Below, in pieces: positions 1 to 8,403 of a DNA stretch of 64,000 nucleotides. The notes under the pieces were generated by a model that did no database searches, had not been told where the DNA came from, and worked only from the letters and a program-made list of their open reading frames with translations. Position 1 is the first letter of the stretch; every line of letters starts with the position of its first letter. Location of the stretch: contig NZ_WHOA01000197.1 in the NCBI RefSeq assembly GCF_013141715.1, forward strand, positions 162,337 through 226,336, written 5' to 3'. Both the position numbers and the translations under genes were made by a program. Source of the stretch: Paenibacillus phytorum (GTDB lineage: Bacteria; Bacillota; Bacilli; Paenibacillales; NBRC-103111).

Positions 1-179
1 AGACCAAGACCGCCGAATTCACCAACGATACGCGGCATTGCTGTTCCGACAATTGTACCGTCCAAAGCGCCAAATAGCATAGCAATGATAAGACCGGTAA
101 GCAGGAGACCTCGATTTTTGAGTTCTGGTCCTTCTGCTTCTATGGATTTCTCTGAAGCTGTTTTTTGTATGTTTTCCAC
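1..179 (-). CDS. MFS drug-efflux transporter, N-terminal part (DHA2-like)
   Basis: Only the first 59 codons are inside the window; the gene continues past base 1. A polar N-terminus of about 28 residues leads into a first membrane segment containing LDGTIVGTAMPRI. This fits the conserved helix-1 motif of 14-TM DHA2 (EmrB/QacA-type) proton-driven drug exporters. The GTG start at 179 is chosen because AAGGAGTGG lies at the right distance upstream. It follows the MarR-type gene by 27 bases on the same strand, the usual arrangement of a repressor with the pump it controls. Substrate cannot be told. Confidence 0.75.
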   Translation of the reverse strand, partial: MENIQKTASEKSIEAEGPELKNRGLLLTGLIIAMLFGALDGTIVGTAMPRIVGEFGGLG

Positions 180-206
180 TTGTACCACTCCTTGAATAAG
201 ATGAAA

Positions 207-635
207 TTAATAATAATCAGTAAGCTTTTCAAAGGCACTCACAAGAATACGCATTTCTTCCGGGGGAAGCTGTGACAGTCCACGAGCAATCACTTCTTTC
301 TGGACATCTTCCGCTTGTTTGAGTATGGCCTTTCCGGTTTCGGTTATTTCAACCAGCACAATACGTCGATCTGTCTCATGGTGTTTACGTATAACATGCC
401 CACTTTGGACAAGCCGATCAATCATAACGGTGATCGCACTTGGTTTAACGCCCAGTTTCTCAGCGAGATGAGTTTGTTTCGGAGCGCCTTCTTTAGAAAT
501 CATGAATAACATGAATATTTGTGGCTTCGTTAACTCCGAATTTAACTGGCTAAGTACCGTATGGCCAATTTTTCGATGTGCGGTTTCAAATGTTGTGCGG
601 AAACGATCCGTATAAGCAATCAGTTCATCTTCCAT
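207..635 (-). CDS. MarR family transcriptional regulator
   Basis: A 142-residue cytoplasmic protein of normal MarR length. The central winged helix-turn-helix reads LAEKLGVKPSAITVMIDRLV (about residues 57-76), followed by the wing with the conserved DRR (HHETDRRIVLVEIT). The start ATG at 635 follows AAGGAGGAATT. It is the promoter-proximal gene of a probable two-gene operon with the efflux pump, and likely represses its own operon by binding the palindromes just upstream. MarR proteins often respond to phenolic ligands or oxidants; no redox cysteine is seen here. Confidence 0.85.
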   Translation of the reverse strand: MEDELIAYTDRFRTTFETAHRKIGHTVLSQLNSELTKPQIFMLFMISKEGAPKQTHLAEKLGVKPSAITVMIDRLVQSGHVIRKHHETDRRIVLVEITETGKAILKQAEDVQKEVIARGLSQLPPEEMRILVSAFEKLTDYY

Positions 636-655
636 ATTGAATTCCTCCTTACCAC

Positions 656-684
656 TTAATTAAAGTATCAAATCATTAAATGAT
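656..684. promoter_or_regulatory. Candidate MarR operator palindromes
   Basis: Just upstream of the marR-type start lie TTAATTAA (656-663) and ATCATT-A-AATGAT (672-684). They sit where the operon promoter must be, in AT-rich DNA. Autorepression through such sites is normal for MarR proteins; the binding itself is inference. Confidence 0.35.
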
Positions 685-784
685 AAAATATTTATACAAA
701 TTAATGTTTAAACTATTTAAATAAAATATACGCCGATGATTATTCGAAGTCAATAGGGAAATTCAGTGCCCGAGGCTAGTTCAC

Positions 785-813
785 TTGCATATCAGGCATT
801 TCTTGCATATAAT
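785..813 (+). promoter_or_regulatory. Sigma-A promoter of the pheST leader
   Basis: TTGCAT (785-790) and TATAAT (808-813) are separated by 17 bases. Transcription would begin near 820, just ahead of the T-box leader. Confidence 0.7.
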
Positions 814-825
814 AATTGATACACA

Positions 826-1110
826 TACGCGAAAATGCTTTGACGGAGAAGAGTACGCAGTGCTTCTTGACAGGGAGGGAAAGCCGATGATTGAGAGCTA
901 TCCCCGAGAATCAGGCTGCTGAAGTTCGCTCCCGAGCAGTCCTTTGAACGGAAGCTTAACCAATGGCTTCTAAATAGAAGGAACCGGACACATCGTCCGT
1001 TATCTGAAATGAAGTGAGAATCGTTTATTTGGCCTTTGCCAGTGAACGAATCTAATTAGGGTGGTACCACGGCTTTTCGTCCCTTGTAAGGGAGCGGAAA
1101 GTCTTTTTTG
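826..1110 (+). promoter_or_regulatory. T-box leader of pheST (phenylalanine)
   Basis: The hallmark T-box AGGGTGGTACCACG is at 1058-1071, followed at once by a terminator hairpin and a T run. An AGTA-type element (GAGTACGCAG, about 851-860) marks the stem I base. A TTC triplet at 925-927 in GAAGTTCGCTC is the best candidate for the Phe specifier codon. Uncharged tRNA-Phe would stabilise the antiterminator and allow transcription of the synthetase genes. The class is certain; the exact specifier position is inferred. Confidence 0.9.
1071..1109 (+). terminator. T-box regulated intrinsic terminator
   Basis: CTTTTCGTCCCTT pairs with AGGGAGCGGAAAG, followed by TCTTTTTT. Its 5' arm directly abuts the T-box sequence, so the two structures compete. 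Confidence 0.85.
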
Positions 1111-1157
1111 TGTTTTCATTTAGGGTGATTCAGGGGCCTAATTCAGGAGGGATTTCG

Positions 1158-2192
1158 ATGAAAGAGCGGTTAGAAGCTTTAAAGCAGGAAGCGCTGCAGG
1201 AGCTGAGCGGCGTACAAAGTCAGCAGGAGCTGAACGATTTACGTATTAAGTATTTGGGTAAAAAAGGGCCTCTAACCGAGGTGCTACGCGGTATGGGCGC
1301 ATTAAGTGCGGAAGAGAGACCGGTCATCGGCCAAGTAGCGAACGACGTTCGTGCAGCAATTGAGACCGTTATTGAAGAGAAGCAAGCAGCGTACCAACAG
1401 CAAGAAACCGAGAACAGATTGCGTGCAGAAATGATTGACGTAACGCTGCCGGGTCGTCCATCGCAGCAAGGTGCGGTGCATCCTTTAAGCAAAGTTATTC
1501 AAGAAATTGAAGACATTTTCATTGGAATGGGGTACACCGTTGCTGAAGGTCCAGAGGTAGAGCAGGATTACTACAACTTTGAGGCGCTTAATCTTCCGAA
1601 GGATCATCCAGCTCGCGATATGCAGGACTCTTTCTATATCACGGATGAGATTCTAATGCGTACACAAACCTCCCCAGTTCAAGTTAGAACGATGGAGAAA
1701 CGCAAAGGGGAAGTTCCGATCAAAATCATTTGTCCGGGCAAAGTATACCGCCGCGATGATGATGATGCAACACATTCACATATGTTTACCCAAATTGAGG
1801 GTCTAGTCATCGACCGTAACGTACGGATGAGTGATCTGAAAGGAACCTTGCTTCAATTCGTTCAAGAGATGTATGGCAAAGAGACGAGAATTCGCTTGCG
1901 TCCGAGCTTTTTCCCATTCACAGAGCCTAGCGTTGAAGTGGACGTGAGCTGTGCGATGTGTGGCGGCGTTGGCTGCCGTACATGCAAACAAACGGGCTGG
2001 TTAGAAATCCTCGGAGCCGGCATGGTACATCCGCGCGTTCTGGAGATGGGTGGATATGACCCGAAGGAATACACAGGATTTGCATTTGGAATGGGCGTTG
2101 AGCGCATTGCGATGCTGAAATATGGAATTGAAGATATTCGCCATTTCTACACGAACGATTTGCGGTTCTTAAAGCAATTCTTACACTTGTAA
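1158..2192 (+). CDS. pheS: Phenylalanine-tRNA ligase alpha subunit
   Basis: Catalytic subunit of the heterotetrameric enzyme that charges tRNA-Phe in the cytoplasm. The 344-residue product has the N-terminal coiled-coil region (1-90) and a class II synthetase core. Motif 2 is around RPSFFPFTEPSVEVDV and motif 3 is GMGVERIAMLKYGI near the C-terminus. The reading frame is open from 1110, but the ATG at 1158 is chosen because it follows AGGAGGGATTTCG and gives the usual length. It is co-transcribed with pheT 25 bases downstream and controlled by the T-box leader. Confidence 0.97.
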   Translation: MKERLEALKQEALQELSGVQSQQELNDLRIKYLGKKGPLTEVLRGMGALSAEERPVIGQVANDVRAAIETVIEEKQAAYQQQETENRLRAEMIDVTLPGRPSQQGAVHPLSKVIQEIEDIFIGMGYTVAEGPEVEQDYYNFEALNLPKDHPARDMQDSFYITDEILMRTQTSPVQVRTMEKRKGEVPIKIICPGKVYRRDDDDATHSHMFTQIEGLVIDRNVRMSDLKGTLLQFVQEMYGKETRIRLRPSFFPFTEPSVEVDVSCAMCGGVGCRTCKQTGWLEILGAGMVHPRVLEMGGYDPKEYTGFAFGMGVERIAMLKYGIEDIRHFYTNDLRFLKQFLHL

Positions 2193-2217
2193 GCATCAGG
2201 AAAAGGAGGGGTTAAGC

Positions 2218-4671
2218 ATGAAGGTTTCTTATCAATGGTTATCGGAATATGTCGATGTATCAGGCTTCACAGCCGAGGAATTAGCAGAAAAACTTACCCG
2301 AAGCGGCATCGAAGTGGATATCGTGGAAGATCGCAATAAGGGTGTAACGAACGTAGTCGTTGGATTTGTAAAATCACGCGAAAAACACCCAGACGCAGAT
2401 AAATTAAGTGTGTGTATCATTGATGCCGGACAAAGCGAAGACTTGCAAATCGTTTGCGGGGCTAAAAATATAGATGCGGGACAAAAGGTGCCAGTCGCCA
2501 TGATTGGGGCCGTGCTGCCTGGCGGATTACAAATCAAACGCGCTAAGCTTCGCGGTGTAGAATCACAAGGAATGATTTGTTCAGCTAAAGAGCTTGGCCT
2601 GAACGACAAGCTGCTGCCGAAGGAAATTCAAGAAGGCATCCTAGTTCTGCCTGAAGATACCGAAATTGGCAGCTCAATTCTTGATGTACTTGCAATCAGT
2701 GACAAGGTATTAGAGCTTGATCTGACACCAAACCGCTCCGATTGCTTGAGCATGCTCGGAGCTGCTTATGAGATCGCAGCGATCCTCGGACGCGGCGTCA
2801 AACTGCCTGATGCGGAAGCAGCGCGCGGGGCGGCTGGAACAGCCGCAGTGAAAGCTGCTGATCGCATCAGTGTGAAGATCACAGCGACGGAGCAGTGCAC
2901 GCACTACGCGGCTCGTCTTATCGAAGGCGTGCGTGTTGGCACTTCTCCGCTGTGGATGCAGAACCGTTTGATGGCGGCTGGTATCCGCCCGATCAACAAC
3001 ATCGTAGACATCACGAATTTCGTGATGCTTGAATACGGCCAACCGCTCCACGCTTTTGATGCAGAGCAGTTGAACAATGGTCACATCGATGTACGCCTCG
3101 CTGAGGCCGGCGAGAAGCTCGTTACGCTCGACGATGTAGAGCGTACACTAGAGCCGCATATGCTGCTCATCACGGACGGTACGAAGCCGGTAGCAATCGC
3201 AGGTGTTATGGGCGGTGCTAACTCCGAAGTGACAGAAGGTACAACACGGATCCTGCTTGAATCCGCCAAGTTCGCAGGCAGCTCAGTGCGCCGAACGTCG
3301 CGCCAGCTAGGGCTCCGCTCTGAAGCGAGTCTTCGCTTCGAGAAAGAAGTGAACCCGGAAGCGGTGCTTCCGGCATTAAACCGTGCTGCTGCGTTAATGG
3401 CTCAGTACGCATCAGGTCAAGTCGCTGAAGGCATCGTCCAAGCCATAGCGGGCTCACACAAGCCGGTCAGCATTGAGCTTGCTGCTGACCGTGTGAACAA
3501 TTATCTCGGCACTGAACTTTCCTTGGCCGAGATGGGTCAAATCATAGAGCGCCTGCACTTCACATTCGAGCAGGCAGGCGAAGGCAAGCTGCTCGTGCAT
3601 GTGCCGAGCCGCCGCGGAGACATCACACGGGATGTCGATTTGATCGAAGAAGTAGCTCGCCTTTTCGGCTACGACAACATCCCGACAACCTTAATGACCG
3701 GCGTGACGACGCCCGGCTCCTTGTCCAAAGAGCAGTCGATCCGTCGTATTACACGGAATCTCCTGACTCAAAGCGGACTGCATGAAGTCATCACTTATTC
3801 CTTCACACAGCCGGATCAAACTGTTGCCCTGCCGGGTCTATACCCAGCGGCAAAGCCAATCTCGCTCGCTATGCCAATGAGCGAGGATCGCAGCCAACTG
3901 CGTACAAGCTTGCTGCCGCATCTGCTAGACGTTGTAAGCTACAATCGTAATCGTACGATGGATGACGTGGCTATTTTCGAAATCGGCAAAGTATTCATTA
4001 CAGATGAGTCTTCACTAACAGATTTGCCGCAAGAGAAGCTCCTCCTCTCCATCGTATTGACAGGCAAACGCCGTCAAGCACATTGGGCGCAGAAGTCCGA
4101 GGCTGTCGACTTTTATGATATCAAAGGTGTTTTTGACCGACTTGTAAGCTATCTAGGCGTTAAAGGACTCAGCTATCAATCTGCATCACCAGATGGTTTC
4201 CATCCGGGCCGAACCGCCGAGCTCCTCTTAAAAACAGCTGAAGGTGAGCAAGTAATAGGTCGAATCGGTCAACTGCATCCTACAGTCCAACAGCAGCGTG
4301 ATCTTGATGACACTTACGTACTTGAGGTTGAGCTTTCCCCAATCTTAGAAGCTGCCGGAGATGCAATTGTATATAAATTGCTGCCGCGTTATCCGTCAAT
4401 TGGGCGCGATCTTGCTGTAGTAGTGAATGCTAGTGTACCAGTAGGTTTAATGGAGCAAACCATCACCGAAGTAGCTGGAGACTTGTTAGAATCCATTCAA
4501 GTATTTGATATCTATACAGGAGAACGTTTAGGCGCAAATCGCAAAAGCGTAGCCATTGCCTTAGTATACCGTCACGCAGAGAGAACACTGCTGGATGAAG
4601 AAGTAACAGAGCTTCATGCCAAAGTTGTTCAAACCCTTGAACAACAATATGAGGCAGAGTTAAGAAAATAG
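2218..4671 (+). CDS. pheT: Phenylalanine-tRNA ligase beta subunit
   Basis: Non-catalytic partner of PheS, with tRNA binding and editing roles. The 817-residue protein is full length. It has an N-terminal EMAP/OB-fold tRNA-binding domain (about 40-150), the B3/B4 editing region (about 215-390), a B5 domain (about 410-480), and a C-terminal ferredoxin-like anticodon-binding domain (about 720-817, starting PRYPSIGRDLAVVV). AAAGGAGGGG precedes the ATG. It is the second gene of the T-box regulated operon and is followed by an intrinsic terminator. Confidence 0.97.
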   Translation: MKVSYQWLSEYVDVSGFTAEELAEKLTRSGIEVDIVEDRNKGVTNVVVGFVKSREKHPDADKLSVCIIDAGQSEDLQIVCGAKNIDAGQKVPVAMIGAVLPGGLQIKRAKLRGVESQGMICSAKELGLNDKLLPKEIQEGILVLPEDTEIGSSILDVLAISDKVLELDLTPNRSDCLSMLGAAYEIAAILGRGVKLPDAEAARGAAGTAAVKAADRISVKITATEQCTHYAARLIEGVRVGTSPLWMQNRLMAAGIRPINNIVDITNFVMLEYGQPLHAFDAEQLNNGHIDVRLAEAGEKLVTLDDVERTLEPHMLLITDGTKPVAIAGVMGGANSEVTEGTTRILLESAKFAGSSVRRTSRQLGLRSEASLRFEKEVNPEAVLPALNRAAALMAQYASGQVAEGIVQAIAGSHKPVSIELAADRVNNYLGTELSLAEMGQIIERLHFTFEQAGEGKLLVHVPSRRGDITRDVDLIEEVARLFGYDNIPTTLMTGVTTPGSLSKEQSIRRITRNLLTQSGLHEVITYSFTQPDQTVALPGLYPAAKPISLAMPMSEDRSQLRTSLLPHLLDVVSYNRNRTMDDVAIFEIGKVFITDESSLTDLPQEKLLLSIVLTGKRRQAHWAQKSEAVDFYDIKGVFDRLVSYLGVKGLSYQSASPDGFHPGRTAELLLKTAEGEQVIGRIGQLHPTVQQQRDLDDTYVLEVELSPILEAAGDAIVYKLLPRYPSIGRDLAVVVNASVPVGLMEQTITEVAGDLLESIQVFDIYTGERLGANRKSVAIALVYRHAERTLLDEEVTELHAKVVQTLEQQYEAELRK

Positions 4672-4700
4672 TGTAACTTTCATTTAAGTTGCAGGAAAAC

Positions 4701-4743
4701 AGGCTGGTCTTATCGAAATTACACTCGATAGGGCCAGCCTTTC
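4701..4743 (+). terminator. Intrinsic terminator after pheT
   Basis: AGGCTGG-TCTTATCGA pairs with TCGATAGGG-CCAGCCT over about 16 positions including G-T pairs, followed by a short TTT. The weak T run suggests partial readthrough into zapA. Confidence 0.6.
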
Positions 4744-4765
4744 ATCTAAGGGAGGATATAAAAAA

Positions 4766-6358
4766 GTGAACGCTGAAGATAAAACGAGGATTACCGTTGA
4801 TATATATGGTCACCAATACAAATTAAAAGCAAGCACAAGCACCAATTACATGAAGCGAGTAGCTGAATACGTGAACGACCAAATGTTTCGTATTGCAAAG
4901 GGCTATCCGCGGCTAGATTCACAGAAAATCGCCGTTCTGGCTGCCGTGAACATGGCAGATGAGTGCTTCCGTATGAATGAAATCATGGAAGAACTGACCA
5001 AAACCCAAAAGAATCAAGAAGCGACCAAAGCTGCCTATGACAAACTAAACGTTACCTTTAACGAATTGAAACAAGAATACGAGCAACAACAGGCATCCAT
5101 AAGTGAACAAAATGCTAAGCTAGTACAAAGTAACCAAGTGCAAGAGCAAATGAAACAAGAAGTGCAGAAAGCAAAACAAGAACAAGAGCAATTGAGGCAA
5201 CAACTACAACAAGCTAAACAACAGCAAGAGCAAGCTAAACAACAACAAGAGCAAGCTAAACAACAACAACAGGAGCAGGCTAAACAACAGCAAGAACAAG
5301 CTAAACAGCAGCAAGAGCAAGTCAAGCAACAACTAGAACAAGTCAAACAACAGCTAGAGCAGGAAAAACGTCAACAAATTCAAGTAAGACAACAGCTAGA
5401 CCAAGAAAAACAACAACACCAACAAACAAAGCAACAATTCGAACAAGAGAAACAACAAAAGGCACATCAGCTTCAAAAGCTCAACGAACAACACAGAGTC
5501 GAAAAACAGTCCCTCTCAGAAATCCACTTGCAAGACAAAGAAATGTTACATCAGCAATATCAACAAGACAAAGAAGCACTAATGCAGCAACATCTGCAGG
5601 ATAAAGAAATCATAAACATGCAACATCAAGAAGAGATCTTCAAGCTTTCGAATCAGTATCTAGCGGAAAAGGAAACACTTGTTAATCAACATCAAGAGGA
5701 ACTAGAAAGCATCACAATCCAACATCAAAGGGAACTTGAAACTATCACAAACCAACTTCAAGAGAGAATAGATACAATTACGAACCAACTTCAAGAAAGA
5801 ATAAATGTAATTTCAAACCAACATAAAGAGAAATTAAATATAATTACAAATCAACATCAAGAGAAAATAGAAACACTCACAACCGCACACCAGGAGGAAA
5901 TAGAAACACTCACAACTGCACACCAAGAGGAAATAGAAACACTCACCGTCATTTACCAGGACGAGGCTGATGCTAAGGTTCTACGTTTTGAGCAAGATAA
6001 AGGCAATCTAGTTGGGGAATTCCAAGTACGACATACAAACATTATTAAACAGCTTGAAGACCAAAAATCAACCATTATTACACAATATCAAGCGCAAATT
6101 GATGCATTACTAGAGCAGCAACAATTAGAACGAAGTGCCCTTGCTCAACATTTTGAAGAAGAAAAAGAACGGATTTTAGCCCAGGCCCGCAGAGAAAAAG
6201 AAGAGTTAATGCACCAAAGCTTGAACGATGAAGCTCAGCAAAAAGAACTTCAAAATATCAAAGAAGAGTATAAAGAGTTGCGCGAGGAATATGCTAAGCT
6301 GCAGAATGAATACAATGAGTGGATCGAGCTTGTAGAAACAGACAGTCCTAGCAGGTAA
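4766..6358 (+). CDS. zapA: ZapA-domain protein with giant coiled-coil extension
   Basis: Residues 1-95 are a typical ZapA domain: VDIYGHQYKLKAS, then a dimerisation helix with KIAVLAAVNMADE. ZapA bundles FtsZ protofilaments at the division ring. Family members are usually about 85-110 residues; this one has 530. From about residue 100 to the end it is nearly continuous charged/Gln-rich helix with short repeats (QQQEQAKQ around 150-195, TAHQEEIETL around 372-395). No membrane segment is seen. The GTG start at 4766 follows AAGGGAGGATAT. The position between pheT and cvpA matches zapA (yshA) of B. subtilis. The extension could act as a long spacer or scaffold at the septum (inference). Confidence 0.85.
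   Translation: MNAEDKTRITVDIYGHQYKLKASTSTNYMKRVAEYVNDQMFRIAKGYPRLDSQKIAVLAAVNMADECFRMNEIMEELTKTQKNQEATKAAYDKLNVTFNELKQEYEQQQASISEQNAKLVQSNQVQEQMKQEVQKAKQEQEQLRQQLQQAKQQQEQAKQQQEQAKQQQQEQAKQQQEQAKQQQEQVKQQLEQVKQQLEQEKRQQIQVRQQLDQEKQQHQQTKQQFEQEKQQKAHQLQKLNEQHRVEKQSLSEIHLQDKEMLHQQYQQDKEALMQQHLQDKEIINMQHQEEIFKLSNQYLAEKETLVNQHQEELESITIQHQRELETITNQLQERIDTITNQLQERINVISNQHKEKLNIITNQHQEKIETLTTAHQEEIETLTTAHQEEIETLTVIYQDEADAKVLRFEQDKGNLVGEFQVRHTNIIKQLEDQKSTIITQYQAQIDALLEQQQLERSALAQHFEEEKERILAQARREKEELMHQSLNDEAQQKELQNIKEEYKELREEYAKLQNEYNEWIELVETDSPSR
5210..5350 (+). repeat. Degenerate 21-24 bp tandem repeat inside zapA
   Basis: Several copies of a unit like CAAGCTAAACAACAGCAAGAG encode the QAKQQQEQ stretch. 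The length is prone to replication slippage. A second, 30-bp type duplication encoding TAHQEEIETL is at about 5878-5942. Confidence 0.8.
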
Positions 6359-6364
6359 TCCACA

Positions 6365-6919
6365 GTGACACTGAATACACTAGACTATGTCATGTTGTCG
6401 ATAGTAGCTTTGGGTCTGCTGCTTGGTTACTTTAGAGGATTTATTGCCCAGATTGTTTCGCTCTCAGGTTTTGTTCTCGCCTACCTCGTTGCATTTTATT
6501 TTTACAGGGATTTTGCCCCTCTGCTTCGAAATGCAGTTGCATTGCCTACCTATCAAAATTACCAAAAATATGAATTTATCGTAAAAGGCCTTAATTTGGA
6601 TACCTATATCCTGAACGCTTTAGCCTTTGCAATATTGTTTTTTGGCGTAAAACTTGCACTAGTCATCGTAGGCAGAGCACTTAATATTCTAGCAAAAACC
6701 CCAGGCCTGAACTTCATCAACCGTTGGAGCGGCGCATTGTTGGGCTTAGCAGAAGCACTTTTGATCATCATTATAGCCGTCAATGTTATCACGATCATGC
6801 CCTCAGATGGACTTCAAAAGCTGCTCTCAAGCTCAACCATAGCTCCATATTTAATAAACGAATTACCCAATATAGCAGGAAAACTCCAAGAACTCTGGAA
6901 GCAAGGAATCCCCCTATAG
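6365..6919 (+). CDS. CvpA family membrane protein
   Basis: 184 residues with four predicted membrane helices (about 8-30, 32-50, 78-102, 128-148). The family is named after E. coli CvpA, a colicin V production factor; its biochemical role is unclear, though it is linked to envelope homeostasis. The GTG start lies 6 bases after the zapA stop, so the two are translationally linked. It corresponds in position to yshB of B. subtilis. In that genome polX and mutS2 follow; here polX is not next and about 2.7 kb of other DNA intervenes. Confidence 0.85.
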   Translation: MTLNTLDYVMLSIVALGLLLGYFRGFIAQIVSLSGFVLAYLVAFYFYRDFAPLLRNAVALPTYQNYQKYEFIVKGLNLDTYILNALAFAILFFGVKLALVIVGRALNILAKTPGLNFINRWSGALLGLAEALLIIIIAVNVITIMPSDGLQKLLSSSTIAPYLINELPNIAGKLQELWKQGIPL

Positions 6920-6958
6920 AAGCTGCCTACATTTCTAATATAGAAAGGGCAGCTTCTA
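6917..6958 (+). terminator. Hairpin overlapping the cvpA stop codon
   Basis: TAGAAGCTGCC (6917-6927) pairs perfectly with GGCAGCTTCTA (6948-6958), with an inner TTTCTA/TAGAAA stem. There is no long T run, so it may protect the transcript end rather than terminate strongly. Confidence 0.55.
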
Positions 6959-7027
6959 TCAGTTTCCACCACAAAGTACCAGCACCAGCACCAGCACTCC
7001 CCGACTTTCATCCACTAAACATATGAG

Positions 7028-7044
7028 TTCTGTAGTATCTACAA
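7028..7044 (+). repeat. 17-bp dispersed repeat, copy 1
   Basis: TTCTGTAGTATCTACAA, first of three copies in this insert. The core GTAGTATCTAC is itself an interrupted palindrome. Confidence 0.7.
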
Positions 7045-7060
7045 AGTCACGAAATACCTT

Positions 7061-7159
7061 AACCACACCTACAACCACAACCACAACCACACCGACAACC
7101 ACAACCGCAACCACAACCACAACCGCAACCACAACCGCAACCACAACCACAACCACAAA
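7061..7159 (+). repeat. ACAACC/ACCGCA hexanucleotide tandem array
   Basis: About 16 near-perfect units of CAACCA with CAACCG variants, all purine-poor on the plus strand. It can be read as poly-Thr/Ala on plus and Cys/Gly on minus, but no ribosome binding site supports a gene. Confidence 0.9.
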
Positions 7160-7436
7160 TATAACCAAACCGATAATCGACAGGGACAAAGTCAGAGACA
7201 AAGGCAAAAGCAAAAGAAAAAGACACCACGACCACACAGACAACCGATAATGACAACGACACCACGAGCTTCGTAAAACATTACTCCAGAAATTGAGGCT
7301 AGGAACATCTAATAAAACTACTTTTTCACAGGGGATATTCAAGTCAAATAACCCCTTGCGAAGTGGCAAGAACAACTGGCTTTATAAATCCGAAAATAAT
7401 ACCTTCACTCGAACCTTTACACTTTAAAATTATGTT

Positions 7437-7453
7437 TTCTGTGGTATCTACAA
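7437..7453 (+). repeat. 17-bp dispersed repeat, copy 2
   Basis: TTCTGTGGTATCTACAA differs from copy 1 by one base. It faces copy 3, 149 bases away, so the two could be ends of a small element of about 170 bp. Confidence 0.7.
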
Positions 7454-7585
7454 TCATCCAAAAAACCTTGCTGAAGCATTAAAACATTCTATGTCCCTGA
7501 CGGAGATGAGACCGGTACTATAGCAAAAGCTCAAAAAAAGCTTCAAATTATTGATATTGATTAGTCGAATACTTGATTTTTTACA

Positions 7586-7602
7586 TTGTAGATACTACAG
7601 AA
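7586..7602 (-). repeat. 17-bp dispersed repeat, copy 3 (inverted)
   Basis: TTGTAGATACTACAGAA on the plus strand is the exact reverse complement of copy 1. It lies 41 bases upstream of the -35 box of the zinc-ribbon gene and could serve as an operator. Confidence 0.7.
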
Positions 7603-7642
7603 AATGAATATTCATGATATTAATCTCGGAAACAAAAATTGC

Positions 7643-7671
7643 TTTACATGCAAACAAATGTTCTGTATAAT
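7643..7671 (+). promoter_or_regulatory. Strong sigma-A-type promoter
   Basis: TTTACA (7643-7648), a 17-base spacer and a perfect TATAAT (7666-7671). It lies 52 bases upstream of the start codon of the zinc-ribbon gene. Confidence 0.75.
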
Positions 7672-7723
7672 ACAAATATAGGAAATAATTTAGGGTCGCT
7701 TTGTAATCGAAAGGGGTCAATTC

Positions 7724-8353
7724 ATGGATACATATTTATTTGAATCGTTGGATGACACTTTCAAGACAGAGGAAGATTGTGTAAGATTTTTGACGAAAAG
7801 ACGGTGGGCCGGTGGGTTTTGTTGCCCGAATTGTGATTATCATTTATTTTATATAATTAAGACTCGCAATTTATTGGAGTGTAAAGAATGCCGCACGCAA
7901 ATTTCATTAACGGCTGGAACGGTTATGCATAAATCTAAGCTTTCCTTGATGCAATGGTTCAAAGCTATACGAGCATTGATCCAAGATGGCCAAACTTATT
8001 CAATTGCAGCGTTTGCGAGCTTGCTTGGAGTAAATTATCGAACTGCTAAGTTAATGCTGGAGAAGCTGCAACTAGCTTTATATAAGCAATATTCACGCAT
8101 GGGTTCAGGTGCGGACAGAAATCGCAAACAAAAAGTAGTATCCAGCCAAAATAAAAGAAAGTATACAACTTTTAACTCTCGAAAGATCAACACTAACTTT
8201 TGTGCGTATATGTTCACAAATTCCAAGAACATAAAGTATGTTGAGGATGTTTTGTTTAGAAAGTGGATGGATGCTTTTCTTATCCGTTTATTTGTTTCCT
8301 GTCTATTTAAGGTACTGTCAAGTGCTTTGACGCAACGTTATTGTCACTTATGA
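7724..8353 (+). CDS. Stand-alone IS1595-type zinc-ribbon/HTH protein
   Basis: 209 residues. Residues 16-70 form a transposase zinc ribbon of the IS1595/ISXO2 type: RRWAGGFCCPNCDYHLF, then CKECRTQISLTAGTVMHKSK. A short helix-turn-helix-like part follows (SIAAFASLLGVNYRTAKLML, about 90-110). In real IS1595 transposases a DDE nuclease follows. Here the C-terminal 95 residues are basic, then hydrophobic, with no DDE motif, and only 50 bases separate the stop from the next terminator. It has its own strong promoter and AAAGGGG ribosome site. It is either a decayed transposase or a domesticated DNA-binding protein. Confidence 0.75.
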   Translation: MDTYLFESLDDTFKTEEDCVRFLTKRRWAGGFCCPNCDYHLFYIIKTRNLLECKECRTQISLTAGTVMHKSKLSLMQWFKAIRALIQDGQTYSIAAFASLLGVNYRTAKLMLEKLQLALYKQYSRMGSGADRNRKQKVVSSQNKRKYTTFNSRKINTNFCAYMFTNSKNIKYVEDVLFRKWMDAFLIRLFVSCLFKVLSSALTQRYCHL

Positions 8354-8403
8354 ATCATGAATGAACTTGCTTCAGAGGAAATGTTACACCATCATCCAAA
8401 TAC

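Larger units (their letters stand above)
7260..7642. other. AT-rich non-coding stretch with possible gene remnant
   Basis: No intact gene is seen between the hexanucleotide array and the promoter at 7643. A 27-codon open stretch ending in a stop at about 7563 reads FYVPDGDETGTIAKAQKKLQ. It looks protein-like, but it has no start and no recognised family. Confidence 0.4.

Noticed and set aside
5035..5346. Cys-rich open frame on the minus strand
   Set aside because: It is the reverse reading of the Gln-rich zapA repeats.
7061..7159. Possible CRISPR array
   Set aside because: The units are six bases with no spacers; it is a simple tandem repeat.
7023..7250. 75-codon Thr-rich open frame across the hexanucleotide array
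   Set aside because: No ribosome binding site; composition is dictated by the repeat, and equally long frames exist on the other strand.
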